NCBI GenBank assembly: GCA_011525695.1
Contig: WYBX01000059.1
Location: forward strand, 1-42,309
Source: Verrucomicrobiia bacterium
Lineage (GTDB): Bacteria > Verrucomicrobiota > Verrucomicrobiia > Opitutales > Opitutaceae
DNA length: 42,309 nt
Direction: 5' to 3'
The notes under the pieces were generated by a model that saw nothing but the letters and a program-made list of their open reading frames with translations, did no database searches and had not been told where the DNA came from. This document shows, piece by piece, positions 25,477 to 34,500 of the stretch. The first letter of the stretch is position 1; every line of letters begins with the position of its first letter. The translations under genes were made by a program, and so were the position numbers.

Positions 25477-25525
25477 GGGACAACACGGAAGCGAACAAGC
25501 CGGAAACGCAAGGCGGGCGCGCAGG

Positions 25526-25567
25526 GATCCAGGACCAGGGGCCAGGGACCAGGGACCGAGGACCAGG
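25526..25567. repeat. Heptanucleotide tandem repeat (6 units), GACCAGG type
   Basis: GATCCAG GACCAGG GGCCAGG GACCAGG GACCGAG GACCAGG: six degenerate 7-bp units between the 791-residue secreted-protein gene and the S55-like gene. The unit length equals that of the CTACTCG repeats, but the sequence differs. No coding function is seen. Confidence 0.8.
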
Positions 25568-25596
25568 GTATGCGGCGCAGCGGTTAACCATGCCGC

Positions 25597-25676
25597 CGTA
25601 GGGGCGCAGGCCCTCGTCTGCGCCCTCAGGACGGGTGAATCGCCGGGGTGGGCGCAGGCAAGGCTGCGCCCCTACG
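25597..25676. repeat. Dispersed-type hairpin repeat (GTAGGGGCGCAG family)
   Basis: CGTAGGGGCGCAGGCC (starting 25597) and its near inverse GGCTGCGCCCCTACG (ending 25676) form the outer arms. TCTGCGCCC and GGGCGCAGG form an inner pairing. The arms are about 28 bp, imperfect, separated by about 25 bases. Repeats of this style are common in intergenic DNA of several phyla. Its role here is unknown. Confidence 0.7.
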
Positions 25677-25732
25677 TATTCAATTACAATGCTGGGCAGC
25701 GGCGGGGGCGCCGCATCCCAACCATGGGTGAC

Positions 25733-27511
25733 TCAATCGACGACCACGAGCGGTCGCCGGATGATGGCGTTCAGCAGCTTGCCATCGAGGTGGTGCTGCT
25801 CCCAGAGCGGAAGCAGTGCATCGCGATTGCGGAACCGGGCGCGATCGGCGCCGCGAGCGATCCGTTCGATCGATCCCGGTGCCTCGGGGGTGGCGACCGC
25901 CTGGTCACTGAACAGGTTCGTCTTTTCCACGACCGCGATGCACACGCCATCGGTCGGCCGATCGTCGCGGATCGCTGCCAGGTAGGCATCGAAGCTGCGC
26001 AATTCGGAAGCGGAAATCACGCGGGGGCGGCCGGTGAGCTCGTCCAGGGCGCGGCCGGGAGCGAGGACGACTTCCAGCTGCTTTCCCGCCCAGTCGGCCG
26101 CAATCGGAAGATCGATGAGCTCGCGATGCGAGTCCCCCTGCCAGTCGCGCCACGAGAGGGTGAGCTGGACGGTTTCCCCGGCGCGGGCTGTATTCCGCGA
26201 AAGTTGAAACATGTCGAGGGTGACCGCCGGATTTTCCTGCAACGGCTCGATGGTGAAGGCGACATCATCGGGGAAGGTCCTGGCGTACGGGTTCTGAAGG
26301 TTCGCGGACAGATCCTGGACAAATTCGTTGAGGCCCTGGGCGAAACCCTGGGGTCCGGAGTAGAGTGTACGTGCGGCAAGCTGGGGAGACGCGGGAAACT
26401 GGACATTGCTGGTCAGCCGGAAGCCCTTGGCGAGCCCACCATCGTTGGAGCCCAGGATTGCCTGGCTGACTCCTGCGGCGACGAGCAACGGTGTGAGCTG
26501 CTGTTGCCGTGCGACGGAAAACCGCAGGGTTCGATCGGGACCGCGGCCAGTCTTTACCGTGACATTCACCCGAGTCATTTCGGGCCCCGGGCCCAGGAGG
26601 CCCGAAACGGCGGAGAGCCGGTCCTGCGTGATGGTGCCGATCACCGCCCCGGTGTTGGCGATTTTGATCGAATTCAGCTGTGACGGGAGAATGGTGACGA
26701 TCTCAGCGGCACACATCGGGAGGGCGACGTCGCCGAGCGAAAGCATCGGGTGGCCGAAGGCGGTGACAGCATCGCCATCGATCCGCGAGACCGTGCCCGT
26801 GCCCGCAAGGGTGATGTCGCCGGTGGCGAGCGCGACGGCAACCGCGCCGCCCGGCTTGAGCCGGGATGTCGGCGTGGCGCTTGGGTTGTCAGACTGGAGC
26901 TCGGCAGTGGCGGGCTGGGCCTCGCTGGTTGCACCCTGGGTGCTGCCGCCGAGCGCCATGGTGCCGAGCCCAAGGGCAGAAAACTGTGGCGCGAACAGGT
27001 TTGCCACAGCGGGGCTCAGTCCGCCGAGGTTGAACACCGGCTGGAGGCTCTGGAGCCCGGCGGTGGATTCGGACGGCGAATTGACGAGCAGAGGAGGGGG
27101 CACTCCAGTGGTACGATCCCGGACCTCGGACAGATCCGCAGCGGGGGTGAAGCCGGCGAAGCGCACGGTCTCAAACCGCTGGATCTGGTAACTCAGCGCG
27201 CCCGCGAGTTTTCCTTCGATATAAAGCGGACTCCCGCTCATGCCGGCGACCGCTCCCATGTGCTGCACGCGCGGGTCGGTCAGCTGGCAAACGATGAGCG
27301 ACTTGCCGGGCCCGAGCGCATTACGCAGGACGCCGGTGACTTCGACGGAAAACGGCTCCGGTTCGGTGCCTTGGAAAACGGTCCAGACCTCGCCGATCTG
27401 CCCGGGCTTCACCTCGTCGAGCGGAAGGGTGGCGGTGTCCGTGGGGGCGGAGGCAAATCCCCGCGCGAGTGCGGTGAGGATGAGGGGGAAAAAGAGGAGG
27501 CGACGCATCAT
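25733..27511 (-). CDS. SpoIVB-like (peptidase family S55) exported protein
   Basis: A 592-residue protein with a signal peptide (MMRRLLFFPLILTALARGFA). Residues about 70-110 contain QHMGAVAGMSGSPLYIEGKL, matching the serine active-site box GMSGSP of S55 peptidases (SpoIVB). A later block, ITLAGTGTVSRIDGDAVTAF then GHPML, supplies the second family signature (A-F-G-H). In Bacillus SpoIVB cleaves a signalling partner during sporulation. Here it is in a probably non-sporulating Gram-negative, so a different periplasmic proteolysis role is likely. The last 250 residues look like an Ig-like or beta-sandwich extension (LSWRDWQGDSHRELIDLPIA). Two adjacent ATGs (27511, 27508) make the start uncertain by one codon. 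A catalytic His was not assigned with certainty. Confidence 0.8.
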   Translation of the reverse strand: MMRRLLFFPLILTALARGFASAPTDTATLPLDEVKPGQIGEVWTVFQGTEPEPFSVEVTGVLRNALGPGKSLIVCQLTDPRVQHMGAVAGMSGSPLYIEGKLAGALSYQIQRFETVRFAGFTPAADLSEVRDRTTGVPPPLLVNSPSESTAGLQSLQPVFNLGGLSPAVANLFAPQFSALGLGTMALGGSTQGATSEAQPATAELQSDNPSATPTSRLKPGGAVAVALATGDITLAGTGTVSRIDGDAVTAFGHPMLSLGDVALPMCAAEIVTILPSQLNSIKIANTGAVIGTITQDRLSAVSGLLGPGPEMTRVNVTVKTGRGPDRTLRFSVARQQQLTPLLVAAGVSQAILGSNDGGLAKGFRLTSNVQFPASPQLAARTLYSGPQGFAQGLNEFVQDLSANLQNPYARTFPDDVAFTIEPLQENPAVTLDMFQLSRNTARAGETVQLTLSWRDWQGDSHRELIDLPIAADWAGKQLEVVLAPGRALDELTGRPRVISASELRSFDAYLAAIRDDRPTDGVCIAVVEKTNLFSDQAVATPEAPGSIERIARGADRARFRNRDALLPLWEQHHLDGKLLNAIIRRPLVVVD

Positions 27512-27689
27512 GCTTTAATCTGGGCGGAGCATCGGAAATCCGGGGGGATTGGCGAGCCCACAAAGTTGCCGAAATTGCGCTGCGCGAACACGGGGCGGGA
27601 AAGGATCGTGAAATGCAGCCCGGCGTGCACATTTTCGGCAAGATGTGTGAAACGTCTGGCGGGACGCCGCTTCCATGCTGACGGCTTTC

Positions 27690-28967
27690 CTACAGGATAC
27701 GAATCGACTCGGTAAATACCTCGCAGGCGCGGTCGATGGCCGGACCGTCGTGGGCGGTGCTGATGAAGCCGGCTTCGTAGGCGCTGGGGGCGAGGTACAC
27801 CCCACGCGCGAGGCACGCGTGGAAGAACCGGCCGAACAGGGCGGCATCGCCACGGAGGGCGGTGGCATAATCGCGGACGGGCGTATCGGTGAAGAAGATG
27901 CTGAACATCGAGCCGCACTGCGGCACCTGGACCGCGATCCCCTTGGCGCGGCAGGCGGAGAGGACGGCATCGCGCAACTTCCGGCCAAGCACGTCGAGCC
28001 GCTCGTAGGGATTGAGTTCCTCGAGCAGTCTGAGCCCGGCGATGCCGGCGGCCATGGCGAGCGGATTGCCGCTCAGAGTGCCGGCCTGATAGACGGGACC
28101 GGTCGGCGCAATCAGGTCCATGATTGCGGCCCGCCCGCCGAAGGCGCCGACGGGCAGCCCGCCGCCGATGATTTTCCCGAGGCAGGTGAGATCGGGGGTG
28201 ATGCCTTCGCGCTCCTGCACACCGCCCCGGGCGATTCGAAAGCCGGTCATGACCTCGTCAAAGATCAGGACGGTCCCATGGCGCGTGGTGATTTCGCGCA
28301 GGAACTGGAGGTAGCCCGGATCGGGCATGATGAATCCGACATTGCCGCAGTAGGCTTCGATGATGACGCCGGCGATCTGGCCGGGGTTGGCGGCGAAGGC
28401 GGCCTCCAGGGCCCCGCGATCGTTGAATGGCAGGACGATGGTTTCGCGGGCGAACGAGGCCGGGACGCCGGCGCTGTCGGGGTTGCCGTGTGTCAGGGCG
28501 CCCGAGCCGGCCTTGATCAGGAGCGAATCGGAATGGCCATGGTAACAGCCGGCGAACTTGATGATCTTGTCGCGCTTCGTGAAACCGCGGGCGAGCCGGA
28601 TGGCCGACATCGTCGCCTCGGTGCCGCTGTTGCACATCCGGACCTTCTCGATTGAGGGCACGAATTTCACGATCAACTCGGCCATCTCGACCTCGGCGGG
28701 ATTCGGAGTCCCGAAGGAGGTGCCATGTTCCAAAGCGGCGGCGATGGCGGCCCGGATCCGGGGGTGATTATGACCGTGGATCGCGGGACCCCAGGTGCAG
28801 ACGAAATCGATCAGTTCGCGATCATCGGCGGTGATGAGATGCGCGCCGCGGGCCGCCTTGACGAAGAACGGGCTGCCGCCAACGGACCGGAAGGCACGGA
28901 CGGGCGAGTTGACGCCGCCCGGGATCAGCTGGCGGGCGCGGGCAAGGAGTTGTTCGGAGGTGGACAT
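27690..28967 (-). CDS. hemL: Glutamate-1-semialdehyde 2,1-aminomutase
   Basis: HemL converts glutamate-1-semialdehyde to 5-aminolevulinate, the last step of the C5 route to tetrapyrroles. The 425-residue protein starts with [20 protein letters not shown], the hallmark of HemL. It has [39 protein letters not shown], the PLP aspartate block [13 protein letters not shown] and the Schiff-base lysine in [20 protein letters not shown]. Its presence means heme is made from glutamyl-tRNA rather than by ALA synthase. It is co-directional with nadE upstream (179-bp gap) and the S55 gene downstream (178-bp gap), with no sign of an operon. Confidence 0.96.
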   Translation of the reverse strand: MSTSEQLLARARQLIPGGVNSPVRAFRSVGGSPFFVKAARGAHLITADDRELIDFVCTWGPAIHGHNHPRIRAAIAAALEHGTSFGTPNPAEVEMAELIVKFVPSIEKVRMCNSGTEATMSAIRLARGFTKRDKIIKFAGCYHGHSDSLLIKAGSGALTHGNPDSAGVPASFARETIVLPFNDRGALEAAFAANPGQIAGVIIEAYCGNVGFIMPDPGYLQFLREITTRHGTVLIFDEVMTGFRIARGGVQEREGITPDLTCLGKIIGGGLPVGAFGGRAAIMDLIAPTGPVYQAGTLSGNPLAMAAGIAGLRLLEELNPYERLDVLGRKLRDAVLSACRAKGIAVQVPQCGSMFSIFFTDTPVRDYATALRGDAALFGRFFHACLARGVYLAPSAYEAGFISTAHDGPAIDRACEVFTESIRIL

Positions 28968-29018
28968 GGGAAATAGCGGTCTTCGGCTGCGTCAGTCGGA
29001 ATGAGGTAGCTGATGGAG

Positions 29019-29050
29019 TAGCGAGTAGCCAGTAGCGGGTAGCGAGTAGG
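29019..29050. repeat. Heptanucleotide repeat, reverse copy of the one before der
   Basis: TAGCGAG TAGCCAG TAGCGGG TAGCGAG TAGG: four to five 7-bp units about 50 bp upstream of the hemL start codon. Bases 29031-29050 are the exact reverse complement of 21543-21562. The adjoining bases (AAACG here, CGTTTT there) also match, so both are copies of one dispersed element. A small hairpin, CTTGCC-TCC-GGCAAG, lies at 29078-29092 between this repeat and the nadE stop. Confidence 0.85.
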
Positions 29051-29146
29051 AAACGCCCTCATGCTCGTCAGGTGCCACTTGCCTCCGGCAAGAACCATAC
29101 GGAAATTGTTGTCGCGACCAACGTGCCCCGATCGGGATCGTCGGGC

Positions 29147-30814
29147 TTACCCGACATACTTCTGGACGATTGGAATCCTCCGGCCGACGCCGAAGGCAAG
29201 CGGCGTGATCTTCAGTCCGGGGGCGGCTTGCTTCCGCTTGTACTCATTCAGGTCGACCTTGCGGACAACGTCATTCACGACGGCTTCGTCGAAGCCCTGG
29301 GCGACGAGATCGCGGCGCGAGAGGCCGTCCTCGACATAGCCTTTGAGAATGGCATCGAGGATCTCGTAGGGCGGCAGGCTGTCCTGATCGGTCTGGTCCG
29401 GCCGCAGTTCGGCACTCGGTGGCTTGTCGATGGTCGACTGGGGGATGATTTCCTTCTGGCGGTTGATCCAGCGGGCGAGGGCGTACACCTGCATCTTGAA
29501 CACGTCGCTGATCACCGCGAGGCCGCCGCACATGTCGCCATAGAGGGTGCAATATCCGACGGCCATCTCGCTCTTGTTGCCGGTGGCCAGCAGGAGGCTG
29601 CCGAACTTGTTCGAGAGCGCCATCATCAGGAGACCGCGGGTCCGGGCCTGGATGTTCTCCTCGGCGACATCGCGCGGCCGGCCGATGAAGAGCGGCGCCA
29701 GTGCGGCTTCGGAGGCTGCGACCGCCGCGGCGATGCCAATCACCTCGAAGCGGATGCCCAGGTTCCGGGCCAGCGTGCGGGCATCGTCGCGCGAATGGGC
29801 GGAGGAGATCGCCGAGGGCAGCGACACCCCCATGACATTTTCCGGGCCGAAGGCGGCGGCAGCGATCACCGCCACGACGGCCGAATCGATGCCGCCGGAA
29901 AGGGCGACCAGGGCGCGTTTGAACCCGCTCTTGTGGGCATAATCGCGCAGCCCGAGGACGAGCGCCTCGAACATGTCGTGGTGATCGTCCTGGGCGAAGC
30001 TGGGGTGCAGGGAGGGGGTCTCGAAAGGCGGCTGGGTGCCGAGGTGCTTCAGGGCGACCACCCGCTGGTCCTCGGCGAACGCCGCCAGCCCGGCGAGCAC
30101 GCGGCCGCGGGCGTCGCACACGAGGCTGCGGCCGTCGAAGATCAGCTCGTCGTTCCCGCCGACGCAATTGACGTAGACCACCGGGCAGCCGAGGGCGCGG
30201 GCCGAATCGGCCACGACGACTGTCTGCCGGAGGTCGTCCTTGGTGCTGTGCCAGGGGCTGGCGGAAAGGTTGACGAGCAGGTCGCATTTCTGGTCGGCGA
30301 GCTGTTCGAGCGGCATCCGGCCATTGTAGAGCCGCCGGGTGCTGATGGCGGGGTGGGTCCAGATGTCCTCGCAGATGGTAATCCCGATTCGATGCCCGGC
30401 GTGCTCGACGACGGTGGGCGTGGTTCCGGGTTCGAAGTAGCGATCCTCGTCGAAGACGTCGTACGTGGGCAGGAGGCATTTCCGGGCCACCGTGGCCACC
30501 TTGCCGCGGTAGCAGAAGGCCGCGGAATTGTGGAAGGGTCGGCCACGGCCGGTTGGGTTGGGCTCGACGGTGCCGATGATCGCGGGCACGGCGCCGACGG
30601 CGGTGGCGATTTCGGCCAGTGTCCCGGCAACATCGGGGACGAAGCGGCGTTTGAAAAGCAGATCGCGCGGCGGGTAGCCGCAGACCGCCAGTTCGGGAAA
30701 GACCACGAGTTCGGCCCCCTGGGCGACGAGCGCCGCGTAGGTTTCGAGGATTTTCCGCCGGTTGCCGGCGAGGTCGCCGACCGTCGGATTGATCTGGGCA
30801 AGGCCGATGCGCAT
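29147..30814 (-). CDS. nadE: Glutamine-dependent NAD+ synthase
   Basis: NadE amidates deamido-NAD to NAD+, using ammonia released from glutamine in its own N-terminal domain. The 555-residue protein has the nitrilase-type glutaminase with catalytic Glu41 ([13 protein letters not shown]), Lys in [15 protein letters not shown] and Cys in [12 protein letters not shown]. The synthetase half has the PP-loop [20 protein letters not shown], then [20 protein letters not shown] and [20 protein letters not shown]. The two halves and total length are typical of bacteria that lack a separate amidotransferase. The start [14 protein letters not shown] is standard. It is divergent from the tolC-like gene, with about 100 bp between the two starts. 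Confidence 0.96.
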   Translation of the reverse strand: MRIGLAQINPTVGDLAGNRRKILETYAALVAQGAELVVFPELAVCGYPPRDLLFKRRFVPDVAGTLAEIATAVGAVPAIIGTVEPNPTGRGRPFHNSAAFCYRGKVATVARKCLLPTYDVFDEDRYFEPGTTPTVVEHAGHRIGITICEDIWTHPAISTRRLYNGRMPLEQLADQKCDLLVNLSASPWHSTKDDLRQTVVVADSARALGCPVVYVNCVGGNDELIFDGRSLVCDARGRVLAGLAAFAEDQRVVALKHLGTQPPFETPSLHPSFAQDDHHDMFEALVLGLRDYAHKSGFKRALVALSGGIDSAVVAVIAAAAFGPENVMGVSLPSAISSAHSRDDARTLARNLGIRFEVIGIAAAVAASEAALAPLFIGRPRDVAEENIQARTRGLLMMALSNKFGSLLLATGNKSEMAVGYCTLYGDMCGGLAVISDVFKMQVYALARWINRQKEIIPQSTIDKPPSAELRPDQTDQDSLPPYEILDAILKGYVEDGLSRRDLVAQGFDEAVVNDVVRKVDLNEYKRKQAAPGLKITPLAFGVGRRIPIVQKYVG

Positions 30815-30915
30815 GGGAAGGACCGGGCAAGGTGAACGGCTTTGGGAAGGCTGACAACTCGCAACCCGGGCTTGCGCTGTGCGTCAGGCGCACGATTTCC
30901 TCATCCTTTCATTTT

Positions 30916-32229
30916 ATGGGCCAACCTCACCGATTCTGGAGTCTCCTGTTGGCGCTGGCGGGATGTGCCCTCCACGCCGCCTCGACCGAACCGACGCTGA
31001 CCCTGGAACAAGCGCTTCAATCCGTCGATCGCGTCAATCTCAGCGTGCTGCTGGGCCGGGAGACCGCGGCGCAGGCCTTCGAAGCGGTGACCCAGCAGCG
31101 ATCCGCGCTTCTTCCGCTGATCAACGCCAGCGTCCAGCAGCGGCGTTCGCAGGGCGTGAGCATCGCGACCGTGGTGGTGTCCTCGGGGCGTCCGGCAAGC
31201 CGTTTCGATGCCTTGATCAGCGGCAGCTTTGCCGCCTTTGATCCGGAACTGCTCTCGGCCGTGAAGTCGGCGAGGCTGGGCGCGCAGGTGGCGCAGGCGA
31301 ACTACCAATTCATTGTCCAGGATGTCCTCGCCGACGTGGCCGCGACCTATTTTGCCCACCTGCGAAACCTGCGCCGGCTCGATGTGCTTGATGCCAACAT
31401 CGCGCGGGCGCGTTCGCTGTTCGAGCTGGCGCGCAACCAGCTGAACGCGGGTGTCGCGACGCAGATCGACGTGACGCGTGCGGAGGCGCAGTTGGCGCAG
31501 GCCGAGCAGGCGCGGCTCCAGCAGGTCACTGCGCTGTATGAGAGCGAGCTGTTCCTGAAACGGCTGCTCGACCTCGAGCCCGGAGGGGCGCTGCGGCTGG
31601 AGAATTTCGAGGTGCGGCGCGCGAATCCGAGCCTGTTTGCGTTTTCCGAGCAGCAGACCGCCTTCGAGCAACGGGCGGATTATCTCGCCGCGCAGAAGAG
31701 CCTCGAGCAGGCCAAGGTCAATGTGCGCACGGCGGTCTACGAGCGGCTGCCGGCGTTGAACCTGAGTGGCAACTACGGCCTGGCCTCGGCGAAATTCGAC
31801 GACGACAACAAGCAGGAGCAGTGGGCGGCCGGGGTTAACCTCAGCGTGCCCATCTTCGACGGCCGTCGCGCCGGCGCCAACCGGCGGATCGCATTGTCAC
31901 GCCAGCGCGCACAGGAGCTGCGTGTCCACCATCTCGAGTTGCAGATCTCTTCTGAGCTGCGGCTGGCGGTGCAGGACACCACGTCGCGCAACGCCCAGAT
32001 TACGGTGGCGGAGAAGAACCTGGGGCTGGCGGAGGAGGAACTGCGGCTGGCCCAGCAGCGCTACCGCCAGGGGGTGGCCGACAATCGCGAGGTCGTCGAG
32101 GCCCAGAACCGGCTCGCCATCGCCGACGACAATCTCGTGGAGGCGGTTTTCCAATACAACCTGAGCCGCGTCGAACTGGCCCGGGCGCGCGGCGATGTCC
32201 GCACCGTGCTGTCGGAGAAGGTGCCATGA
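30916..32229 (+). CDS. TolC family outer-membrane efflux protein
   Basis: A 437-residue outer-membrane channel protein of the TolC/OEP family. The signal peptide is MGQPHRFWSLLLALAGCALH with AAS. The mature part has the two-fold repeat expected of the family: TLEQALQSVDRVNLSVLLGR, long coiled helices (LNAGVATQIDVTRAEAQLAQ) and a second copy (YRQGVADNREVVEAQNRLAI). It would form the exit duct of an efflux or type I secretion system. No adaptor or inner-membrane pump gene is adjacent, so it may serve a system encoded elsewhere. An upstream in-frame ATG at 30832 was rejected because the signal peptide starts at 30916. Confidence 0.92.
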   Translation: MGQPHRFWSLLLALAGCALHAASTEPTLTLEQALQSVDRVNLSVLLGRETAAQAFEAVTQQRSALLPLINASVQQRRSQGVSIATVVVSSGRPASRFDALISGSFAAFDPELLSAVKSARLGAQVAQANYQFIVQDVLADVAATYFAHLRNLRRLDVLDANIARARSLFELARNQLNAGVATQIDVTRAEAQLAQAEQARLQQVTALYESELFLKRLLDLEPGGALRLENFEVRRANPSLFAFSEQQTAFEQRADYLAAQKSLEQAKVNVRTAVYERLPALNLSGNYGLASAKFDDDNKQEQWAAGVNLSVPIFDGRRAGANRRIALSRQRAQELRVHHLELQISSELRLAVQDTTSRNAQITVAEKNLGLAEEELRLAQQRYRQGVADNREVVEAQNRLAIADDNLVEAVFQYNLSRVELARARGDVRTVLSEKVP

Positions 32230-32269
32230 CCGGTTCCCGTGTCGCCCACGCCCCCGCCCGGCCATCGCC

Positions 32270-32842
32270 ATGGCGCGGCTGATCCTGGCCTCGGCGTCGC
32301 CACGCCGGCGTGAGTTGCTGGCGGAACTGGGCGTACCCTTCGAAATTGTGATTGCGGACGTGGCCGAGCACGAGGATCCCGCCACGGATCCACGGCGGAT
32401 GGTGGCCCACAATGCGGCGCTCAAGGCGGACTGGGTGGCCGACCGCCATCCCGACGCGATCGTGCTAGGCGCGGACACGACCGTCTTTCTCGACGGGCAT
32501 GCCCTGAACAAGCCGAGGGATCCGGCCGAGGCCCGGGCGATGCTCCGCCGGTTGAGCGGTCGCACGCACACCGTCTTCACGGGGCTCGCCCTGCGTTCGC
32601 GGCAAAGCGACCTGCGGATCGACGAGGGCGTGGCGAGCGAAGTCGACTTCAAGTCGCTGGACGATGCGACGATCGAGGCTTACCTTGCCCGGGTGCATAC
32701 GCTAGACAAGGCCGGCGGCTACGCGATCCAGGAGGAGGGAGACCTCATCGTGGCTGGCTATCGCGGTTCGTTCTCGAACATCATCGGGCTGCCGCTGGAA
32801 ACGACGAAACTTATTTTGACGCGCTGCGGTCTGCTCGCATGA
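32270..32842 (+). CDS. maf: Maf family nucleoside triphosphate pyrophosphatase
   Basis: Maf proteins hydrolyse dTTP/UTP or modified nucleotides to the monophosphate and are linked to septum control and nucleotide hygiene. The 190-residue product has the normal length and the defining start LILASASPRRRELLAELGVP. ALKADWVADRHPDAIVLGAD with TTV, RMLRRLSGRTH-type motif ARAMLRRLSGRTHTVFTGLA and the C-terminal YAIQEEGDLIVAGYRGSFSN with IIGLPLETT follow. It starts at ATG 32270, 40 bases after the tolC-like stop. The downstream TonB_C gene begins 24 bases after its end, so the three may be co-transcribed. Confidence 0.95.
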   Translation: MARLILASASPRRRELLAELGVPFEIVIADVAEHEDPATDPRRMVAHNAALKADWVADRHPDAIVLGADTTVFLDGHALNKPRDPAEARAMLRRLSGRTHTVFTGLALRSRQSDLRIDEGVASEVDFKSLDDATIEAYLARVHTLDKAGGYAIQEEGDLIVAGYRGSFSNIIGLPLETTKLILTRCGLLA

Positions 32843-32866
32843 CTTTTCCGCCGCCCTCCCACTGAA

Positions 32867-33979
32867 ATGAGCCAGACCCTTGCCACGCCGCCGCCTGCCG
32901 GTTCGCTGCGCGCCTTCGTGCTTCGGGCTTGGGAGGATCCGGACACACGCTCCTCCAGCATCGGGATCGCGGGGGTGGTGCTCATCCACCTGTTACTGTG
33001 GCTGATTGCGCCACACCTGCTGCGGATTGACCCGTCAGCCGCGATTGGCCGGCTGGCGCCCGACCAGCAGTTCAACATCGAGATCGCGCCGGATGTGTTC
33101 GAGACCCCGGCCGAGGCACCGCCGCCGTCGCGGTTTGTCGAGACGAACCCGGACGCGCCGGTCAACGAGCCGGATCGCACCCATAATTTTGGCGCGCAAA
33201 GCCAGCAGGTGGCCCAGGAAATTCCGACGCCGGACGGCCGGAGCGATCGGCCGGCGACCGAAGGAGAGAAGGACATCGAGACCAACCAGATCGTCAGTGG
33301 GCGGCTGACGGATCCGCTGGAACAAATGGAGGCGAGTGCGGCGCAGTTCACGCCGCCGTCCGAGGCCGTGGCCAGCGCGCCGCCGGCGGAGCAAAATCCA
33401 CTGCCGGGCTTTGAAAAGACCGAGGGAGACAACGCGCAGACCTATGGCAGCAATGTCGCGAAGATTCCCCGGGTCACGAATCCGGCCGCCGAGCATGTGG
33501 AGGGAGCGAAGGATCAGCCGGCCATGCCGCTGGCGGGAGCGATGCAACCGATGATTGATCCGCTGCGACCGCGCCCGCGCCCGCAAATCACCCGGCAGAA
33601 GCAGGTCCGGCCGGCTATTCTGGCCGACAACAAGTTCGGGACCTCGAACATCGGCGTGAACGCATGGGACGCGCGCTGGAGCAACTACGGCTCGTACCTG
33701 CAGCGGATGATCGACACGATCCAGATCCAGTGGGAACGGATCCTGACGGAGAGCCGCACGTACCCGCCGCCGGGGAGCATGGTCACGGTGAAGTTTGTCC
33801 TGAATTCCGAAGGCCGGATCGCGCGGATCGTGGAGGTGGACAGCCAGGCGTCCGATTCCGCCGCGCAGGCCTGTGTCAGCGGCATCACGGATCGGGCCCC
33901 GTATGGAGCGTGGACGGACGACATGATCGCGCTCCTGGGCGAGGAGCAGGAGATGACGTTCACGTTCCACTACCGGTGA
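32867..33979 (+). CDS. TonB/TolA-like inner-membrane protein with C-terminal TonB_C domain
   Basis: A 370-residue protein. Residues about 31-54 (SSIGIAGVVLIHLLLWLIAP) form one membrane helix after a short cytoplasmic start. Residues 60-270 are a Pro/Ala/Asp/Glu-rich periplasmic stretch typical of TonB/TolA linkers. Residues 277-370 are a TonB_C-like domain (YLQRMIDTIQIQWERILTES, TVKFVLNSEGRIARIVEVDS). TonB and TolA couple the proton motive force to outer-membrane receptors or envelope integrity. The companion ExbB/ExbD or TolQ/TolR genes are not in this window. The last 94 residues are nearly repeated in the next gene. Its TGA overlaps the GTG start of that gene. Confidence 0.85.
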   Translation: MSQTLATPPPAGSLRAFVLRAWEDPDTRSSSIGIAGVVLIHLLLWLIAPHLLRIDPSAAIGRLAPDQQFNIEIAPDVFETPAEAPPPSRFVETNPDAPVNEPDRTHNFGAQSQQVAQEIPTPDGRSDRPATEGEKDIETNQIVSGRLTDPLEQMEASAAQFTPPSEAVASAPPAEQNPLPGFEKTEGDNAQTYGSNVAKIPRVTNPAAEHVEGAKDQPAMPLAGAMQPMIDPLRPRPRPQITRQKQVRPAILADNKFGTSNIGVNAWDARWSNYGSYLQRMIDTIQIQWERILTESRTYPPPGSMVTVKFVLNSEGRIARIVEVDSQASDSAAQACVSGITDRAPYGAWTDDMIALLGEEQEMTFTFHYR

Positions 33980-34500
33980 AGACACGCGCGGTTGTCGCAG
34001 GGTTGACGCTGGCTGGGTTTTTCCTGGCCGGGTGCACGAGCGAACCGGCGGCGGAGCGGGTTCGGGGGGCGGAAACGGCGGGAGCGCCGCCGGAGGTTCC
34101 GTCTGCCGGCGAAGCGTCGGAGCCGGAGCTGGCGATTCCCAACACGCCGCGCCGAGAGGGACCGATCAACGGACGCTACCTGGCCTGGGCACCGCAATGG
34201 GGCGAGCACAACGTCTACCTGCGCCGGATGGTGCATGTGGTGCAGTTTCAGTGGGAGCGAGTCCTGGCGGGTTCGGCGATTGCGCCGCCGCCTGGCACGA
34301 GCGTGACCGTCAGGTTCGTCCTGAACTCGGAGGGCCGGATCGCGCGGATTCTCGACGTGACGGGAAATGCCTCGGACGAGGCGGCCGAGGCCTGTGTGCG
34401 CGGGCTGGTCAACCGGGCGCCGTACCATGCCTGGACCCCGGCGATGAAGGCGGACTTGGGCAACGAGGCGGAAGTCGCACTCACATTCCAATACCAGTGA
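33976..34500 (+). CDS. Lipoprotein with TonB_C-like domain, paralogue of the upstream gene
   Basis: A 174-residue protein beginning (GTG) MKTRAVVAGLTLAGFFLAGC followed by T-S-E-P, a signal peptide with lipobox LAGC, so it should be a lipoprotein. After a 60-residue linker, residues 81-174 are a TonB_C-like domain that aligns without gaps to residues 277-370 of the preceding protein. By hand about 56 of 94 positions are identical (for example FVLNSEGRIARI in both). It lacks the membrane helix and long linker of the first protein. Its start GTG overlaps the TGA of the upstream gene (sequence GTGA), which implies translational coupling. It is probably a tandem duplicate specialised for the outer-membrane side or periplasmic face. 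Confidence 0.85.
   Translation: MKTRAVVAGLTLAGFFLAGCTSEPAAERVRGAETAGAPPEVPSAGEASEPELAIPNTPRREGPINGRYLAWAPQWGEHNVYLRRMVHVVQFQWERVLAGSAIAPPPGTSVTVRFVLNSEGRIARILDVTGNASDEAAEACVRGLVNRAPYHAWTPAMKADLGNEAEVALTFQYQ

Noticed and set aside
21544..29050. CRISPR-like arrays at the heptamer repeats
   Set aside because: The repeats are 7 bp, contiguous and without spacers, and no cas genes occur.
29072..30835. A 587-codon plus-strand frame opposite nadE
   Set aside because: Antisense of nadE. The translation is Gly/Asp/Val-rich with no domain.
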